A stretch of 45,662 nucleotides of DNA from Alphaproteobacteria bacterium (lineage in GTDB: Bacteria; Pseudomonadota; Alphaproteobacteria; Rickettsiales; JABDBP01), in the NCBI GenBank assembly GCA_013288565.1, contig JABDBP010000013.1:1-45662 (forward strand), read 5' to 3'. The position numbers and the translations under genes are program-made. Below the pieces are notes generated by a model. It did not search any database, had not been told where the DNA came from, and worked only from the letters and a program-made list of their open reading frames with translations. How positions within the stretch are numbered: position 1 is the first letter of the stretch; every line of letters starts with the position of its first letter. Of this stretch, positions 1 to 10,200 are shown piece after piece.

Positions 1-1
1 G

Positions 2-1990
2 CTTGGGTTGCATGGTGATGGCGAAGGAATAATCGAGGTTTCCCCCGATGCGCCTATAGGGGAAAAATTTGCCGAATATGCGGGACTAAACGATACAATT
101 TTCGAAATCGCTATCACGCCGAACCGCGGTGATTGCCTTGGCGTTCATGGCATTGCACGCGACCTGGCGGCAAAAGGCTTGGGCAAGTTAAAACCGCTGA
201 AAATCTCGGAAATAAAGGGAAAATTTCCCTCGCCGATAAAAATCTCTATCGAAAATCATAACCTCTGCCCACTTTTTATCGGCAGATATTTCAAAAATGT
301 AAAAAACTGTGAAAGCCCGGAATGGTTAAAGAAACGGCTCACCTCTATCGGCCTGAAACCCATCTCTGCGCTGGTCGACATTACAAATTTCATCTGCCAC
401 GATCTTGGCCGCCCGCTGCATGTCTATGACGCAAAAAAACTGCGCGGCAATATTCACGTGCATGAAATTTCGGCACCGGAAAATTTCCACGCGCTCGATG
501 ATAAAATATATAATCTGCTTAAGAAAACGCTGGTGGTCGGCGCTAATTCTGGAACGGTGGCACTTGCCGGGGTGATGGGCGGAAAAGATTCGGGATGTGA
601 TTTTAATACGGTGGAAATATTTTTGGAGACTGCGATTTTCGATCCCGCCGCAGTGGCAAAAACCGGTAGGCAGACCATGATAAATTCTGATTCGCGCTAC
701 CGTTTCGAACGCGGGTTGGATCATAACTTCGTACGAATGGGAGCAGAAATCGCAAGCCGGATGATATTGGAAATCTGCGGCGGTCAAGCGAGCGTCCTAG
801 AAATCACAGGAACTGAAAAAATTCCACCGAAAAAAATTTCCTTCACTGTGAAAAAAGTTAAGACTTTGGGCGGCATTGCAATTGACGATAAAAAAATAAT
901 TTCCATATTTAAAGCACTTGGATTTGCCGTGAAAAAGGCAGGCAGTACTTTGAAAGTTTCCATTCCATCGTGGCGGAACGATATTTCCGGCAGTGCCGAT
1001 CTGGTTGAAGAAATACTACGGGTGAATGGCTATCAAAATATTCCCACCGCAGCGGTTTCCGCTGGAAATATCGGGATTTCCCGTCACTCCCCGGTTTCGT
1101 GGATGCGCCATATCCTAGCAGCGCGCGGAGTGCTGGAAGTAGTAACTTTTTCGTTCATGAATTCAGATACAGCAAGAAATTTTGCTGGGATTTCAGAAAA
1201 AATGAAATTGCAAAATCCGATCAGCAACGACCTTGACATCATGCGCCCTTCCATCGTTCAGAATTTGCTTGACGCAGCAAAGCATAATATCGCGCGCGGC
1301 AATATTAATCTGGCATTTTTCGAGATTGGACCGCAATTTCCTGGTAATAATGGCTTGTCACAACAGATTGTTGCCGCTGGGGTAAGGGTTCGTAACAATA
1401 AACCAAGGAATATTCACGAAAACTCAAGAGCCATTGATTTCTTCGACGTAAAAGCCGATGTGTTCGCCGCACTGCCGGAGAATGTTGATCGGGAATCACT
1501 AGAAATTTCCCCTGGAACGCCGGGATATTACCATCCGGGAAAATCTGCTGAACTTAAATTAGGTAAAAATATCCTTGCAGTTTTCGGCGAATTGCATCCG
1601 GCAATTCTGGCAAAAATGGAAATAGATTTTCCGGTGGCCGCGTTCGAAATTTATTTAGAAAATTTACCGCCGCAAAAATCATTGGAGAAGCGCAAGTACC
1701 AGCCATCGAATTTCCAAGCGGTAGAGCGCGATTTCGCATTCATATTTGACGACAAAACTCTATGGGGTGATGTAAGAAAGGCTGTTAAGACAGTTGACAG
1801 AGAAATTATTGAAGAGGTCTGGCTTTTTGATAAATATAAAGGTGAGGGAATTGCGGATGGGAAAAAATCCCTAGCTTTTTTGGTCAAGCTCCAGCCAAAA
1901 GATCGTACGCTGGAAACGGCAGAAATAGAAACAATTTCAGCAAAAATCGTCGCAGCGGTGACAAAGCTTGGCGGTAAGCTGCGCGACTAA
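2..1990 (+). CDS. pheT: Phenylalanyl-tRNA synthetase beta subunit, 5'-truncated by window edge
   Basis: The beta chain of the alpha2-beta2 enzyme that charges tRNA-Phe in the cytoplasm. The frame is open to the left edge, so the true start lies outside; about 660 residues are visible of a family length near 800, and the missing part is most of the N-terminal tRNA-binding OB domain. Visible in order are the end of that module (TPNRGDCLGVHGIARDL), the B3/B4 editing region (LVDITNFICHDLGRPLHVYD), B5 (ILRVNGYQNIP), the catalytic-like core (VTFSFMN, NPISNDLDIMRPS) and a C-terminal ferredoxin-fold anticodon-binding domain over roughly the last 95 residues (ERDFAFIFDD, VWLFDKYKGEGI). It overlaps the convergent glycosyltransferase stop by 3-4 bases. 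pheS would be expected just upstream, outside the window. Identification is secure. Confidence 0.97.
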   Translation, partial: LGLHGDGEGIIEVSPDAPIGEKFAEYAGLNDTIFEIAITPNRGDCLGVHGIARDLAAKGLGKLKPLKISEIKGKFPSPIKISIENHNLCPLFIGRYFKNVKNCESPEWLKKRLTSIGLKPISALVDITNFICHDLGRPLHVYDAKKLRGNIHVHEISAPENFHALDDKIYNLLKKTLVVGANSGTVALAGVMGGKDSGCDFNTVEIFLETAIFDPAAVAKTGRQTMINSDSRYRFERGLDHNFVRMGAEIASRMILEICGGQASVLEITGTEKIPPKKISFTVKKVKTLGGIAIDDKKIISIFKALGFAVKKAGSTLKVSIPSWRNDISGSADLVEEILRVNGYQNIPTAAVSAGNIGISRHSPVSWMRHILAARGVLEVVTFSFMNSDTARNFAGISEKMKLQNPISNDLDIMRPSIVQNLLDAAKHNIARGNINLAFFEIGPQFPGNNGLSQQIVAAGVRVRNNKPRNIHENSRAIDFFDVKADVFAALPENVDRESLEISPGTPGYYHPGKSAELKLGKNILAVFGELHPAILAKMEIDFPVAAFEIYLENLPPQKSLEKRKYQPSNFQAVERDFAFIFDDKTLWGDVRKAVKTVDREIIEEVWLFDKYKGEGIADGKKSLAFLVKLQPKDRTLETAEIETISAKIVAAVTKLGGKLRD

Positions 1991-3816
1991 TCTTCGCCTA
2001 TAATTACAACCCTTGCCTGATTTGCATTTGCCCGGTTCGCAATCAGATAATCCACCGCTTTTTTGAAATACTTCTCATTTCCGGTTTCAAAAACTTTGGT
2101 TTTCAGATCAGCGGCAAGGATTTTTTCCCGCACCTCCTCCAGATACTTTAATTCACCGATAAGACGGAGCACAATCTCAACATACTCCGCAGCATTAGAT
2201 GCGACCAACTCATCTAAATCCAGATTGCGCAAAATGGCGGCTGCCGCTCGGTTATATGATTGCCTTCCTTCAAGCACGACAACCGGCTTGCCGCAAATCA
2301 GCATGTCGATTATCCGGTTATATCCCCCAAAATGATAGGAATCCAGGGCAAAATCGCAGCCTTCGATAATCGCCATATAGTCCTTATATTTTTTTTGCCC
2401 ATAGGTTAAAATCCCACAATTTTTGCTCTCTAGGAGCTCTTTCAGTTCATGGGTAAAAGGTAGAAAATTGAACATATCCGTCTGGATTCCAGGAAAATGT
2501 AAGGCCAATTTTTTTTCCGAACGGTTTATTATTTCTTTTAGCGTCAAAAGATGCGGGTAATAAAATTTATTGCTGCCCCAATTGCACATTATATTGATCG
2601 TATTTTCCTGAGCATTCGGGCTTTTTCGCTGATTGACCGGAGCATAATCCGGCATCACTGGAACCATGCCGATTCCAGGTATCACTACCAGCTTCTCCGA
2701 GTAATTCTTAGCCGCATCTTCCAGTATCTCAACCTCCCGCCCGCCGATGAAATAATCCACCTCCGAACCAAAGCTGCTGACCGGATGCCCAGAACCAGTC
2801 ACCTGGATCGGAGCCAACCGAAAATTGGAAAACATCATTGAGCAAATGCTGATGCCGATATCCGGGTAATATATAATCCCATAATTGCCAGAAGTTATGT
2901 ACTTAACCGCTGCGGCGATTTCCCTATATTCGCCCTCGTGCGGAATTTTTATTTCATCAAATAAATCCTCATCCATCTCTATTTCCGGTGACACCTTCGC
3001 AAAATGTATCAATGTCAGGTGGTAAAAGCCTTTAAGCGCATAAAGATAAGGGGCAAGAGCCCGATATACCGCGTGTTTCTTGTGGAAATTAATCGAGAAA
3101 ACCGCAATTTTTTTGAAATCGGGTTTGAGTGCAGGAAACCTTAAAGATTGGTTTTCCCGCTGGATCACCCGGTTAACCGCCTGATGCACCGGTTTATCGG
3201 CACCGGGGGAAATATAAGTGCTTTGAAAAAAACTATTCAAGACCGGGCCCAAGGTTTTCCTGGTCAGAGGCTCAAATATGGTGAGATTTTTTTCTAAACC
3301 CCGGATAGCCACCCAATTTTTCCGGTTATTAAAAATTAGTTCGCTGTTCGAGTTGATGCCATAAGAAAGGGTGTTTCCCCACCAAAGCGAAGCCTGATAA
3401 GGAAAAAGAGAAAATACCGCCTCTAGATCAACCTTGATATTGTTTCGGTGCGAAAGCATAGGCAGCAGCTTCGCCGCATTATCAGGATGGTGCAGGATTT
3501 CAGCGATCGTCCGGTCGGTATTTATGAATGGCGTAACGCGCACCAAATTTGAAATGGTGACGTTCAGCAGAATAAATTCTTCATGGAACTGCGACGGAAT
3601 CGAATATTTGTCCGAGGCAAAGCGCTCTAGCAATATTTCAACAAACCGGTTGATGAAACGATGCTGCTCTGGATTGATGTAATGCACTTGAGCGGCAGCA
3701 ATATATCTTAGGAATTTTAGGAACAGCTTTGATATTTCAAAATTATCCCCACCGGAAACTTCTCGTTCCAGCGCATTCAGGTCGAAATCCAACTCAGGAA
3801 AAAGATTTCCGCTCAT
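1987..3816 (-). CDS. HMW1C-like / GT41 family glycosyltransferase
   Basis: A putative cytoplasmic glycosyltransferase of the GT41 group, which includes O-GlcNAc transferases and the bacterial HMW1C protein N-glycosyltransferases. Its length (609 residues from the ATG at 3816, 621 from a TTG at 3852) is close to the roughly 620 residues of HMW1C. The N-terminal half is helical without clear TPR repeats. The C-terminal half looks like a GT-B fold, with APIQVTGSGHPVSSFGSEVD near residues 345-365 and a nucleotide-sugar segment (FALDSYHFGGYNRIIDMLIC, then GKPVVVLEG) near residues 500-530. The form GGYNRIIDM is closer to HMW1C than to the GGTTTLEAL of SPINDLY-type enzymes. Known HMW1C enzymes put glucose or galactose on Asn of adhesins; no adhesin gene lies nearby, so the acceptor is unknown. 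It is divergent from the ELM1-like gene. Confidence 0.72.
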   Translation of the reverse strand: MSGNLFPELDFDLNALEREVSGGDNFEISKLFLKFLRYIAAAQVHYINPEQHRFINRFVEILLERFASDKYSIPSQFHEEFILLNVTISNLVRVTPFINTDRTIAEILHHPDNAAKLLPMLSHRNNIKVDLEAVFSLFPYQASLWWGNTLSYGINSNSELIFNNRKNWVAIRGLEKNLTIFEPLTRKTLGPVLNSFFQSTYISPGADKPVHQAVNRVIQRENQSLRFPALKPDFKKIAVFSINFHKKHAVYRALAPYLYALKGFYHLTLIHFAKVSPEIEMDEDLFDEIKIPHEGEYREIAAAVKYITSGNYGIIYYPDIGISICSMMFSNFRLAPIQVTGSGHPVSSFGSEVDYFIGGREVEILEDAAKNYSEKLVVIPGIGMVPVMPDYAPVNQRKSPNAQENTINIMCNWGSNKFYYPHLLTLKEIINRSEKKLALHFPGIQTDMFNFLPFTHELKELLESKNCGILTYGQKKYKDYMAIIEGCDFALDSYHFGGYNRIIDMLICGKPVVVLEGRQSYNRAAAAILRNLDLDELVASNAAEYVEIVLRLIGELKYLEEVREKILAADLKTKVFETGNEKYFKKAVDYLIANRANANQARVVIIGED

Positions 3817-3840
3817 CGGTTTTGATAGTAAGATGGCTGC

Positions 3841-4776
3841 ATGGCGATGCAAGAAAAAGAATTGAGAAAAGAATTAACCGTCTGGGTGATTTCCGATGAT
3901 AGCTATCGTAGCGTACAGGCAATCGAAGTCGCAAAAAGGCTATCAGCCGAGCCGGAAGTATTTTCCGCTGAGTCATACCGTAATTTCAACTTACGGCAAT
4001 TGCCGGATATCGTAATTGGTGCCGGGGAGGAAACGGGCGAAGCAGTGCTAACGATAAAAAATGCGGTGGGGAAATGTTATGGCGTCATTATCCTCGACCC
4101 AAGAAAAAATCATCGGGATTTCGATTTGATCGTTTTGCCCTCCTATGAGCCGCACCCAGATTTTCCTAATGTTTTCCTTACCACCGGACTGATAAATCAC
4201 ATAAATAAACCGCTGCTGGACAAAACTCTCATAAGCCATCAGCCGCCACCTAACCTTGTCCCGCCATACCTTGCCGTACTGGTAGGCGGGAAGCATGTCG
4301 GCGGGAACATAACCTCCGAAGATGCCGAAGAAATCGCGGCACTGGCCAATGGTTTCGCGGAGAAAAATAATGCATCTATCCTCATTGCCACCTGCGACCG
4401 CACGGAAAAAGCCGCCGTCCGCGCCATGGAAAAAACCTTGAGCGGACCCAATCTTTTTTATGATTATAACGGCGGCCGGGAAATCGCCAATCCTTATATC
4501 CCATTTCTGGCGCTGGCGGATGCGATATTAGTCACCGGCGATTCGCTGCGCATGTGCTCGGAGGCCTGCAGCGCGGAAAAAGATGTATTCATTTATGATT
4601 CCGAAAACATCGCCGGGCGCTACAAAAAACTGCATGAAGAATTATTCGCCGGGGGTTATGCCAGGCCGCATTGGGAGCTGAATTTTGATAGAACACCGCC
4701 TGGAAATTTTCTTGACGAGGCCGGTCGCGTGGCGGAATTTATAAAATCGCAGGTTACTGCCCCGGATTTTCGCTGA
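3841..4776 (+). CDS. ELM1 / DUF1022 family putative glycosyltransferase
   Basis: Resembles the ELM1 (mitochondrial fission) / DUF1022 family, widespread in alphaproteobacteria and related at fold level to GT-B glycosyltransferases. Bacterial members are annotated as putative sugar transferases, but their reaction is poorly established. Visible family features are the N-terminal [20 protein letters not shown], the mid-protein [26 protein letters not shown], then [18 protein letters not shown] and a C-terminal [28 protein letters not shown], where a nucleotide-binding-like VTGDS-M-SEA pattern is typical. There is no signal peptide. Starts at 3841 and 3847 are both possible. It diverges from the GT41-like gene with only 24 bases between the two favoured start codons, so the promoters must overlap coding sequence, and its 3' end overlaps convergent fdxA by 23 bases. 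Confidence 0.8.
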   Translation: MAMQEKELRKELTVWVISDDSYRSVQAIEVAKRLSAEPEVFSAESYRNFNLRQLPDIVIGAGEETGEAVLTIKNAVGKCYGVIILDPRKNHRDFDLIVLPSYEPHPDFPNVFLTTGLINHINKPLLDKTLISHQPPPNLVPPYLAVLVGGKHVGGNITSEDAEEIAALANGFAEKNNASILIATCDRTEKAAVRAMEKTLSGPNLFYDYNGGREIANPYIPFLALADAILVTGDSLRMCSEACSAEKDVFIYDSENIAGRYKKLHEELFAGGYARPHWELNFDRTPPGNFLDEAGRVAEFIKSQVTAPDFR

Positions 4777-5083
4777 AATATTTATCGAATTTCCCTTCTT
4801 CAGCTTTATGATTTTCCGCTGCCGGGTCGTGCGGTTTTTTAACCGTGATGTTAGGCCATTTGGCGGAATATTCCCGGTTTACCTCTAGCCATTTTGCCAA
4901 ATCCTCCGATTCCGGTTTGATGGCGTCCACCGGGCATTCCGGCTCACAGACGCCACAATCGATGCACTCATCCGGGTTGATCGCCAGCATGTTTTCGCCC
5001 TCGTAAAAGCAATCGACCGGACAAACTTCCACGCAATCGGTGTATTTGCATTTTATGCAAGCTTCGGTGACAATATAAGTCAT
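4754..5083 (-). CDS. fdxA: Ferredoxin FdxA, 7Fe-8S type
   Basis: A small cytoplasmic electron carrier of the bacterial 7Fe-8S ferredoxin family: 109 residues, usual length about 107-112. The N-terminus has the first cluster motif, C-I-K-C-K-Y-T-D-C then [12 protein letters not shown], and a second set C-I-D-C-G-V-C then EPECPVDAI. Together they give the Cys pattern for one [3Fe-4S] and one [4Fe-4S] cluster. The C-terminal extension ([15 protein letters not shown]) is characteristic of the FdxA subgroup of alpha- and gammaproteobacteria, so this is not a stand-alone 2[4Fe-4S] clostridial ferredoxin. It is transcribed alone, convergent with the ELM1-like gene, whose last 23 bases it overlaps. 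A possible promoter lies at 5093-5120. The physiological redox partner cannot be told from context. Confidence 0.95.
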   Translation of the reverse strand: MTYIVTEACIKCKYTDCVEVCPVDCFYEGENMLAINPDECIDCGVCEPECPVDAIKPESEDLAKWLEVNREYSAKWPNITVKKPHDPAAENHKAEEGKFDKYFSENPGQ

Positions 5084-5092
5084 AGGGCATTA

Positions 5093-5120
5093 ATTTTAGC
5101 GAAGGATTTCAATATGTAAA
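5093..5120 (-). promoter_or_regulatory. Possible sigma-70 promoter for fdxA
   Basis: Read on the minus strand, TTTACA (rc at 5115-5120) is followed after 16 bases by TAAAAT (rc at 5093-5098). The fdxA ATG at 5083 lies only about 10 bases past the -10 hexamer, so the transcript would be leaderless or nearly so. Both hexamers are close to consensus, but no transcript data are available. Confidence 0.4.
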
Positions 5121-5217
5121 GGGGATTTTTGTTGTTGCGTTGCAGCAATTTTTCGGCTTAAGTTTTTGATTGGTAACGGGAGAGAATGGTAAGAAAAAGC
5201 AAAAATTTCACAAAATC

Positions 5218-5232
5218 TTAACATTTTATTAA
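5218..5232. promoter_or_regulatory. CtrA-type box TTAA-N7-TTAA upstream of unknown gene
   Basis: The 15 bases match the full alphaproteobacterial CtrA consensus TTAA-N7-TTAA exactly (spacer CATTTTA) and continue as TTAACCAT, another common form of the half-site. It sits 51 bases before the ATG at 5283, in a 199-base AT-rich intergenic region with no other gene. A GGAAG ribosome-binding site follows at 5272-5276. CckA, the kinase that feeds CtrA in known species, is encoded in this window. Binding is inferred only. Confidence 0.5.
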
Positions 5233-5282
5233 CCATTTCATGATTAAATAACAGAATATTAGTAAGTTAATGGAAGACATTT

Positions 5283-6260
5283 ATGATTGATTCCGATCAT
5301 ACACCTGTTGAAGCAGGCTCTGATGCCAAACCGCCGGCAACTATTCAGGATATTATAAACAAATTTCTTGATGTTATCGGTGTTGATAAAGACCAAGCGT
5401 TGTCACGCCGCCAGATTATTCATATAACCCCTGAGCTACAGAATAAAGCACCTTATCTTGGCGGGGCTAATGATGCCGACAAAGAGTATGTGCATATTAA
5501 CATCAAAGATACACCGAATGCGCAGATGATGGTGAATCGTGATGATCGGACGGAGGGATTGACCATGAATGTTGAAGTTTCGCGCACGCAGCTTCCAACG
5601 GAGATAGTTGGCGAGTCCTCATCGGGTAAGCCAGAGCAGGATATACCATCTGTGCGCGCTGATGTTGCAGCTCGGCTTTTTAATGACATCCTACCACGGG
5701 GCAAAATTTCTGATCGCTTTAAACTTCCTGATGGCACCCGGGTTGTCTGTGTATCTAAAAACCATATCGAAAGTGCGATGAGGATATTGAATGCACTCGA
5801 AGAGCAGCAAAATAAATCGAAAAATCCTTTGCAGGGAGCGCTTGCGTTTGGCAGCGAGTTGCAGGTGATCACAGCCAGAAACAAGTCTCTCTCCTCAGCA
5901 AAAATTGCAATTTTCAGCAGGATTGGCCGCATTCTACCCGATTTAGAAATTTATAATATCGATAGCACACAAAGAGGGCTTCTGCTGGATGGGATGACTG
6001 CTGCTGAGGTTGGTGTAAGGCAATATAAAAACCGGCTGGTTATAACTGTGCCAGCTGAGCCGGAGAAGCGTGTACCGTTGCTTGAAAAGATCAAAAAAAA
6101 TCTGCAATCCAAACATCGTTTCGGACCTAGAGATGGTAGGGGTGACACGCAAGTAGTTCAATATGAAGAAAAAAAGCCAGTTCCCAAAAAGGGAGTACCA
6201 GATAAAAGTGGTATCTTGGGCTGGATCACTCAGGTAAGGCAGTGGTTTAAAGGCAAGTGA
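5283..6260 (+). CDS. Hypothetical protein, 325 residues, no family recognised
   Basis: I do not recognise this protein. It has no signal peptide and no clear transmembrane segment. The N-terminal half is acidic to neutral (many Asp, Glu and Asn), with a region around residues 95-140 rich in Ser, Glu and Pro. The central part around residues 150-260 has a mixed alpha/beta look (GTRVVCVSKNHIESAMRILN, then LVITVPAEPEK). The C-terminus is basic (KKPVPKKGVPDKS) and ends in the Trp-containing amphipathic stretch ILGWITQVRQWFKGK, which could touch a membrane or a partner. The start is supported by GGAAG seven bases upstream. The stop overlaps the GTG start of the next small gene, so the two are probably co-translated, and a CtrA-type box precedes the pair. 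Function unknown; the gene itself is likely real. Confidence 0.75.
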   Translation: MIDSDHTPVEAGSDAKPPATIQDIINKFLDVIGVDKDQALSRRQIIHITPELQNKAPYLGGANDADKEYVHINIKDTPNAQMMVNRDDRTEGLTMNVEVSRTQLPTEIVGESSSGKPEQDIPSVRADVAARLFNDILPRGKISDRFKLPDGTRVVCVSKNHIESAMRILNALEEQQNKSKNPLQGALAFGSELQVITARNKSLSSAKIAIFSRIGRILPDLEIYNIDSTQRGLLLDGMTAAEVGVRQYKNRLVITVPAEPEKRVPLLEKIKKNLQSKHRFGPRDGRGDTQVVQYEEKKPVPKKGVPDKSGILGWITQVRQWFKGK

Positions 6261-6511
6261 TAACCCAAGTACAAAAGCTAAAATTCCAGACTCACAATGC
6301 TGCCGTAGTGGTAAATGCTTGCGATGAAAACAGCAGGAAATTCTACCATATTATCAAAATGAACGAAGCCGGGATGCGCAAGCTTGATGAGGATGTAAAG
6401 AAAAAGAGAAAAGCCGATTTCAAGGAATATGGGGAAATCCTGTTTTCCGGCTGGGGCGAAGAACCGTCGGCAGAAACCATGCTGGAGCTAAAGAAACTTC
6501 TTGAGGCGTAA
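6257..6511 (+). CDS. Hypothetical small protein, 84 residues
   Basis: A short unknown protein whose GTG start overlaps the TGA of the preceding gene (GTGA at 6257-6260), which argues for translational coupling and supports the non-ATG start. The first third is beta-like with a Cys (NAAVVVNACDE). The middle is strongly charged and helical (MRKLDEDVKKKRKADFKEYG), and the end is acidic (EEPSAETMLELKKLLEA). It has no signal peptide or membrane segment. An unrelated downstream ATG at residue 34 would give a 51-residue product. Its partner may be the 325-residue protein upstream. It ends 18 bases before the convergent ccmC stop. Confidence 0.6.
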   Translation: MITQVQKLKFQTHNAAVVVNACDENSRKFYHIIKMNEAGMRKLDEDVKKKRKADFKEYGEILFSGWGEEPSAETMLELKKLLEA

Positions 6512-6529
6512 ATCAACCTATTTCCGGCT

Positions 6530-7237
6530 TCAGGTTTTTTGATATTGCCGGGTGGTTTTTCTCCCTAATATTTCCGCCTGCATGCGGATTATCAGCAGCG
6601 TTATAAACAAAAAAACGAACCCGGCGAACATAATCAGCAGCGGCCACAACATTGAGGAATGGATCGCCGGGCCGCCGATTCTGATGATGCTGGCCGGTTG
6701 ATGCAGCGTGTTCCACCAATCGACCGAGAATTTTATTATCGGAATATTTATAAACCCCATTATCGCCAAGACACCTGCCGATTTTTCAGCACGTTCCCGG
6801 GAATCAAACGCAGAAAACATCAGCATGAACCCGATATAGAGGAAAAATAAAATCAGCACGGAAGTGAGCCGCGCATCCCATACCCAATAGGCACCCCACA
6901 TCGGCTTGCCCCAGAGCGAGCCGGTAATGAGGGTAATCGCCGTAAAACATGCGCCAATAGGGGCTGATTCCTTCGCCATTATGTATGATAGCGGATTTTT
7001 CCAAATTAGCCCGGAAGCGCTGCTGGCAGCCATTACCGAATATACAAAAAGCGCCATCCAGGCCGAGGGGACATGGATATACATAATCCGCACCGCCTCA
7101 CCCTGCTGGTAATCAGGAGGGGATGCGAAAAGGGCGAGATAGAGGGCAGCGGGAAGAAGAAGGCCGCTCGCTACGGCTAATGCCGGAAGGAACCGGGCGG
7201 TTTTATTAAAGCGCGAAATGGTAAAGAAATTAAGCAT
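6530..7237 (-). CDS. ccmC: Heme export permease CcmC
   Basis: An integral inner-membrane protein of cytochrome c maturation (System I). It presents heme in the periplasm and loads it onto CcmE together with CcmD. Six hydrophobic segments are visible. The signature tryptophan-rich loop WGAYWVWDARLTS lies between two of them, and the two heme-ligand histidines are present in MYIHVPSAWMA and WWNTLHQPASI. The ATG at 7237 gives about 235 residues, normal for the family; an ATG at 7258 or GTG at 7273 would overlap the upstream gene. The ATG at 7237 is 1 base past the TGA (7239-7241) of the Nudix-ligase gene, so the two are probably one transcript. ccmA, ccmB, ccmD and ccmE are not next to it, and downstream is a convergent unknown gene; it may be a dispersed ccm locus. 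Confidence 0.95.
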   Translation of the reverse strand: MLNFFTISRFNKTARFLPALAVASGLLLPAALYLALFASPPDYQQGEAVRIMYIHVPSAWMALFVYSVMAASSASGLIWKNPLSYIMAKESAPIGACFTAITLITGSLWGKPMWGAYWVWDARLTSVLILFFLYIGFMLMFSAFDSRERAEKSAGVLAIMGFINIPIIKFSVDWWNTLHQPASIIRIGGPAIHSSMLWPLLIMFAGFVFLFITLLIIRMQAEILGRKTTRQYQKT

Positions 7238-7238
7238 T

Positions 7239-10200
7239 TCAATAAATTTTATTCCCATTTCTATCTCTAGCACTATCTCTGCTACTCAATGCATTCACAG
7301 ATATATACTCTTCATCCTTTTTTCTTTCTTTTAAAGTGGTGAGGTTATTTTGGGCTAGCTCTTCTAGCTTTTCTGGCGAAACACCTTCCAGTGGAAATCT
7401 TAATCCGTTTACCATGAATATACCCCCGGAAATATCTTTTAACTGGAGTTGCTTCACTAAAGTTGTCACCGCTCTTTTGATAGCTTTCACCGGCACCTTG
7501 TTGCTATCGCGCTCATATGATACCGGGGCTATAATCACAAAATCGGGCTTTTTGGCATCGGACATTTTGGACGTGGCTTGTGCAACTTTTGCTGTTAAAT
7601 AGCGTGTGTCAAGTTTTTCATCTCCTCCTAAAGGCAACTCAATGTAACTAACAACAAGGCTATTTTTATCTTTATCGGGGATACCAAGGGCGATATTCAC
7701 CCTTCTTTCCGGCAATGCGTCGGCAAACTGCTTCTCAATCTCAGCCGGATATATTTGTATCGCATATCTTTTTATAAGATCATCGGTTCTAACCAGATAA
7801 TGCACAACCAAGGGAAAGTCTGGATGAAATTCCACTGAGTCATTCATTTTTCTGAATCTGGTTCCAGTATATATATCTAGGAAAAGAGAATCATCTTCCC
7901 TGGTTTCCCCAAGATGGTCCGGGGCAAAACGGTATTCGCCAGATGCACCGTTAATTCCAAGCGATAAACCCAATGCAGTCGATCTTGTTTCTTTGGAGCC
8001 AATAGTTATCGTTCTGTATCTTTCAATAGTTTCCGAATTCCTATCGAGACTTTTTATTTTCATATCGCCAGTTATGGTGACATTCACCCCCCCTTTCTGG
8101 ATAATGAAGTCCCCGTTGGCTTTTCTTGTAAGGTGAAGTCCAGGCTCTCTATCGTCAACTTTGAGCATTTCATCTTGTTCAAGAAACTCCATTTCCAACC
8201 CAGTATCATGAATTACTGAAAATCCATTATCTACGGGAGTAACATAAAAAACTTTGTCGTCATTTCTAATAATAAGGGATTCCCCGCTTTTTTCTATCTC
8301 GAAGTGGATTTTGAATAATTCATAAGGTGGTACTATAATCGCATCTTGTTTATAACCTTGGGATAAATTCATCTGTATGCCGGGGAGCGGAATTCCGACA
8401 ACGTCATCCGGTAGTATTTTCCGCCTGAACTCCGGTGTTGCAATGGTATGACCGGCTTCCGTAGCAGCATAACTGTTAGCGGGTTCTATGGCAAAAAGAT
8501 CACGCATATGATGCCGAGTTTCAAGCAATATAGGCTCGCCGGTCGAGATTATTCTGCGGAGCTTATCCGGAACCCTTTCAATTACTTCAACTTCTTGCGC
8601 AAACTGGCGTAATAGTGACGGTATTCCGCATAATACAGTGACATTGCACTTATACATAAATTCGACCAGTAACCGTATATCTCTTTTTTCTCCGGGCGTT
8701 TTCAAACCGTAATATTCCGCTCCAGCAAGCGCAGCAATAGTTAATGCACGGACTCCGTACATCCATCCGAGCGGAGCGGTACAATAAACACTATCCACCG
8801 GGTCAAAGCCCTTCTTAGTAGCAGTGTTATGTTCCGGTGCCGTAGCATATCCGTTGATTCCCCAGAGGGAGGCCGATGTAACATAGCTGGCAAGCGCGTA
8901 GGAATGAGGTATTAAAACTTCTTTTAATTCTCCGCTGCTGCCGGATGTCATCATGATTATGGCAGGGTCAGATTGGTTTACTTTCTTAAGGGGCAAATTA
9001 TCGCCAGCGTAGCGCTCTGCATTGTCTATAAAGGGATAAACATCGTCGTATTGCGACAATCTTGATAACAACTTGTCTTTTTCACCGAAATATAGACGAT
9101 TTCCATGCTCGTCCCTTTCAATGACAAATATTTTAAGTGTATGTCCAAGGTCTTTTCTAACATCCAGAACTTTATCGAGCTGGTCTGGCGTTATAACAAT
9201 TGCTTCCGCTCCTGTTAGCTTTAATCTTGGCAATAAATCTGTACTTTCATATCCAGTATGAAGCGGCGCTACTATATCTCCAATACCAAGTGCTGCTATG
9301 AGCGCAACTATATTCCCAGGTGAATAACACATTGTGGCTATTTTACTACCGTTATCCAACCCATGTGCAAGTAACATCCTGCGTATCTGGTTGGCGTGAT
9401 ATTCAGCCCGTACATAAGTCACACTCTCAAAACCACCTGGATGTTCTTTATTGGCAAATGTAAGAAAGGGCTTATCTCTCGTTCTTGGATCATTGGCCCT
9501 GACTCTGAAAACAGATGCGAAGTTAAAGTACTTTCCCCTGCGGCTGATTTCTTCGAGGGCATTCAATGCGGGAACATGGCATTTCTCATGATATTCATAG
9601 GGATTCCACTTTCTCATCTCAAATATTGTATTCCTTATTTCATCACCCTTTCTAACCGCGTAATCGATAAGTGCGGCAGCTTCATTTTCATCAATTGCAC
9701 CTCTATTTTGTTTTGCCGGGCTCCTTGTTAGCCAGGACAACTTGGATGGCTCACTAAGGACTTTTTCCGATCCAAGTTCATTGATGGGCGGAGGTTTTCT
9801 TGCCTCGTTCAAGAATGATCTTAGCGCCGATACATCCTTAAACTGGCTGAACAGATCAAGTAATATTGCGGCGTGTTGGCTTTGTATTTGGTATATTTGC
9901 CCACTCTCTTGGGATTTTCCTGTAATGGCCTCAAACCAGTCAGTGAGGCTGAACCTGGGATGAATCACATCACTATATGTATATTTATCATCTAAGCCTT
10001 CCATCCTTTTTTGATATTCAATTTCACCATCCGACCTTTCTACCTTTTTCAAGAAGCTATTTCTAGATTCACGGTCAAAGATTCCAGTATTATTGGCGTG
10101 GATGGAATTTATTATTTCCTCTATAGGAAAGAGTGTAATTCTTGCTACTTCGCGTGGATCGGCTTTCAGTTTTCCTAAGGCTTCTTTGTTTACCATTCCG

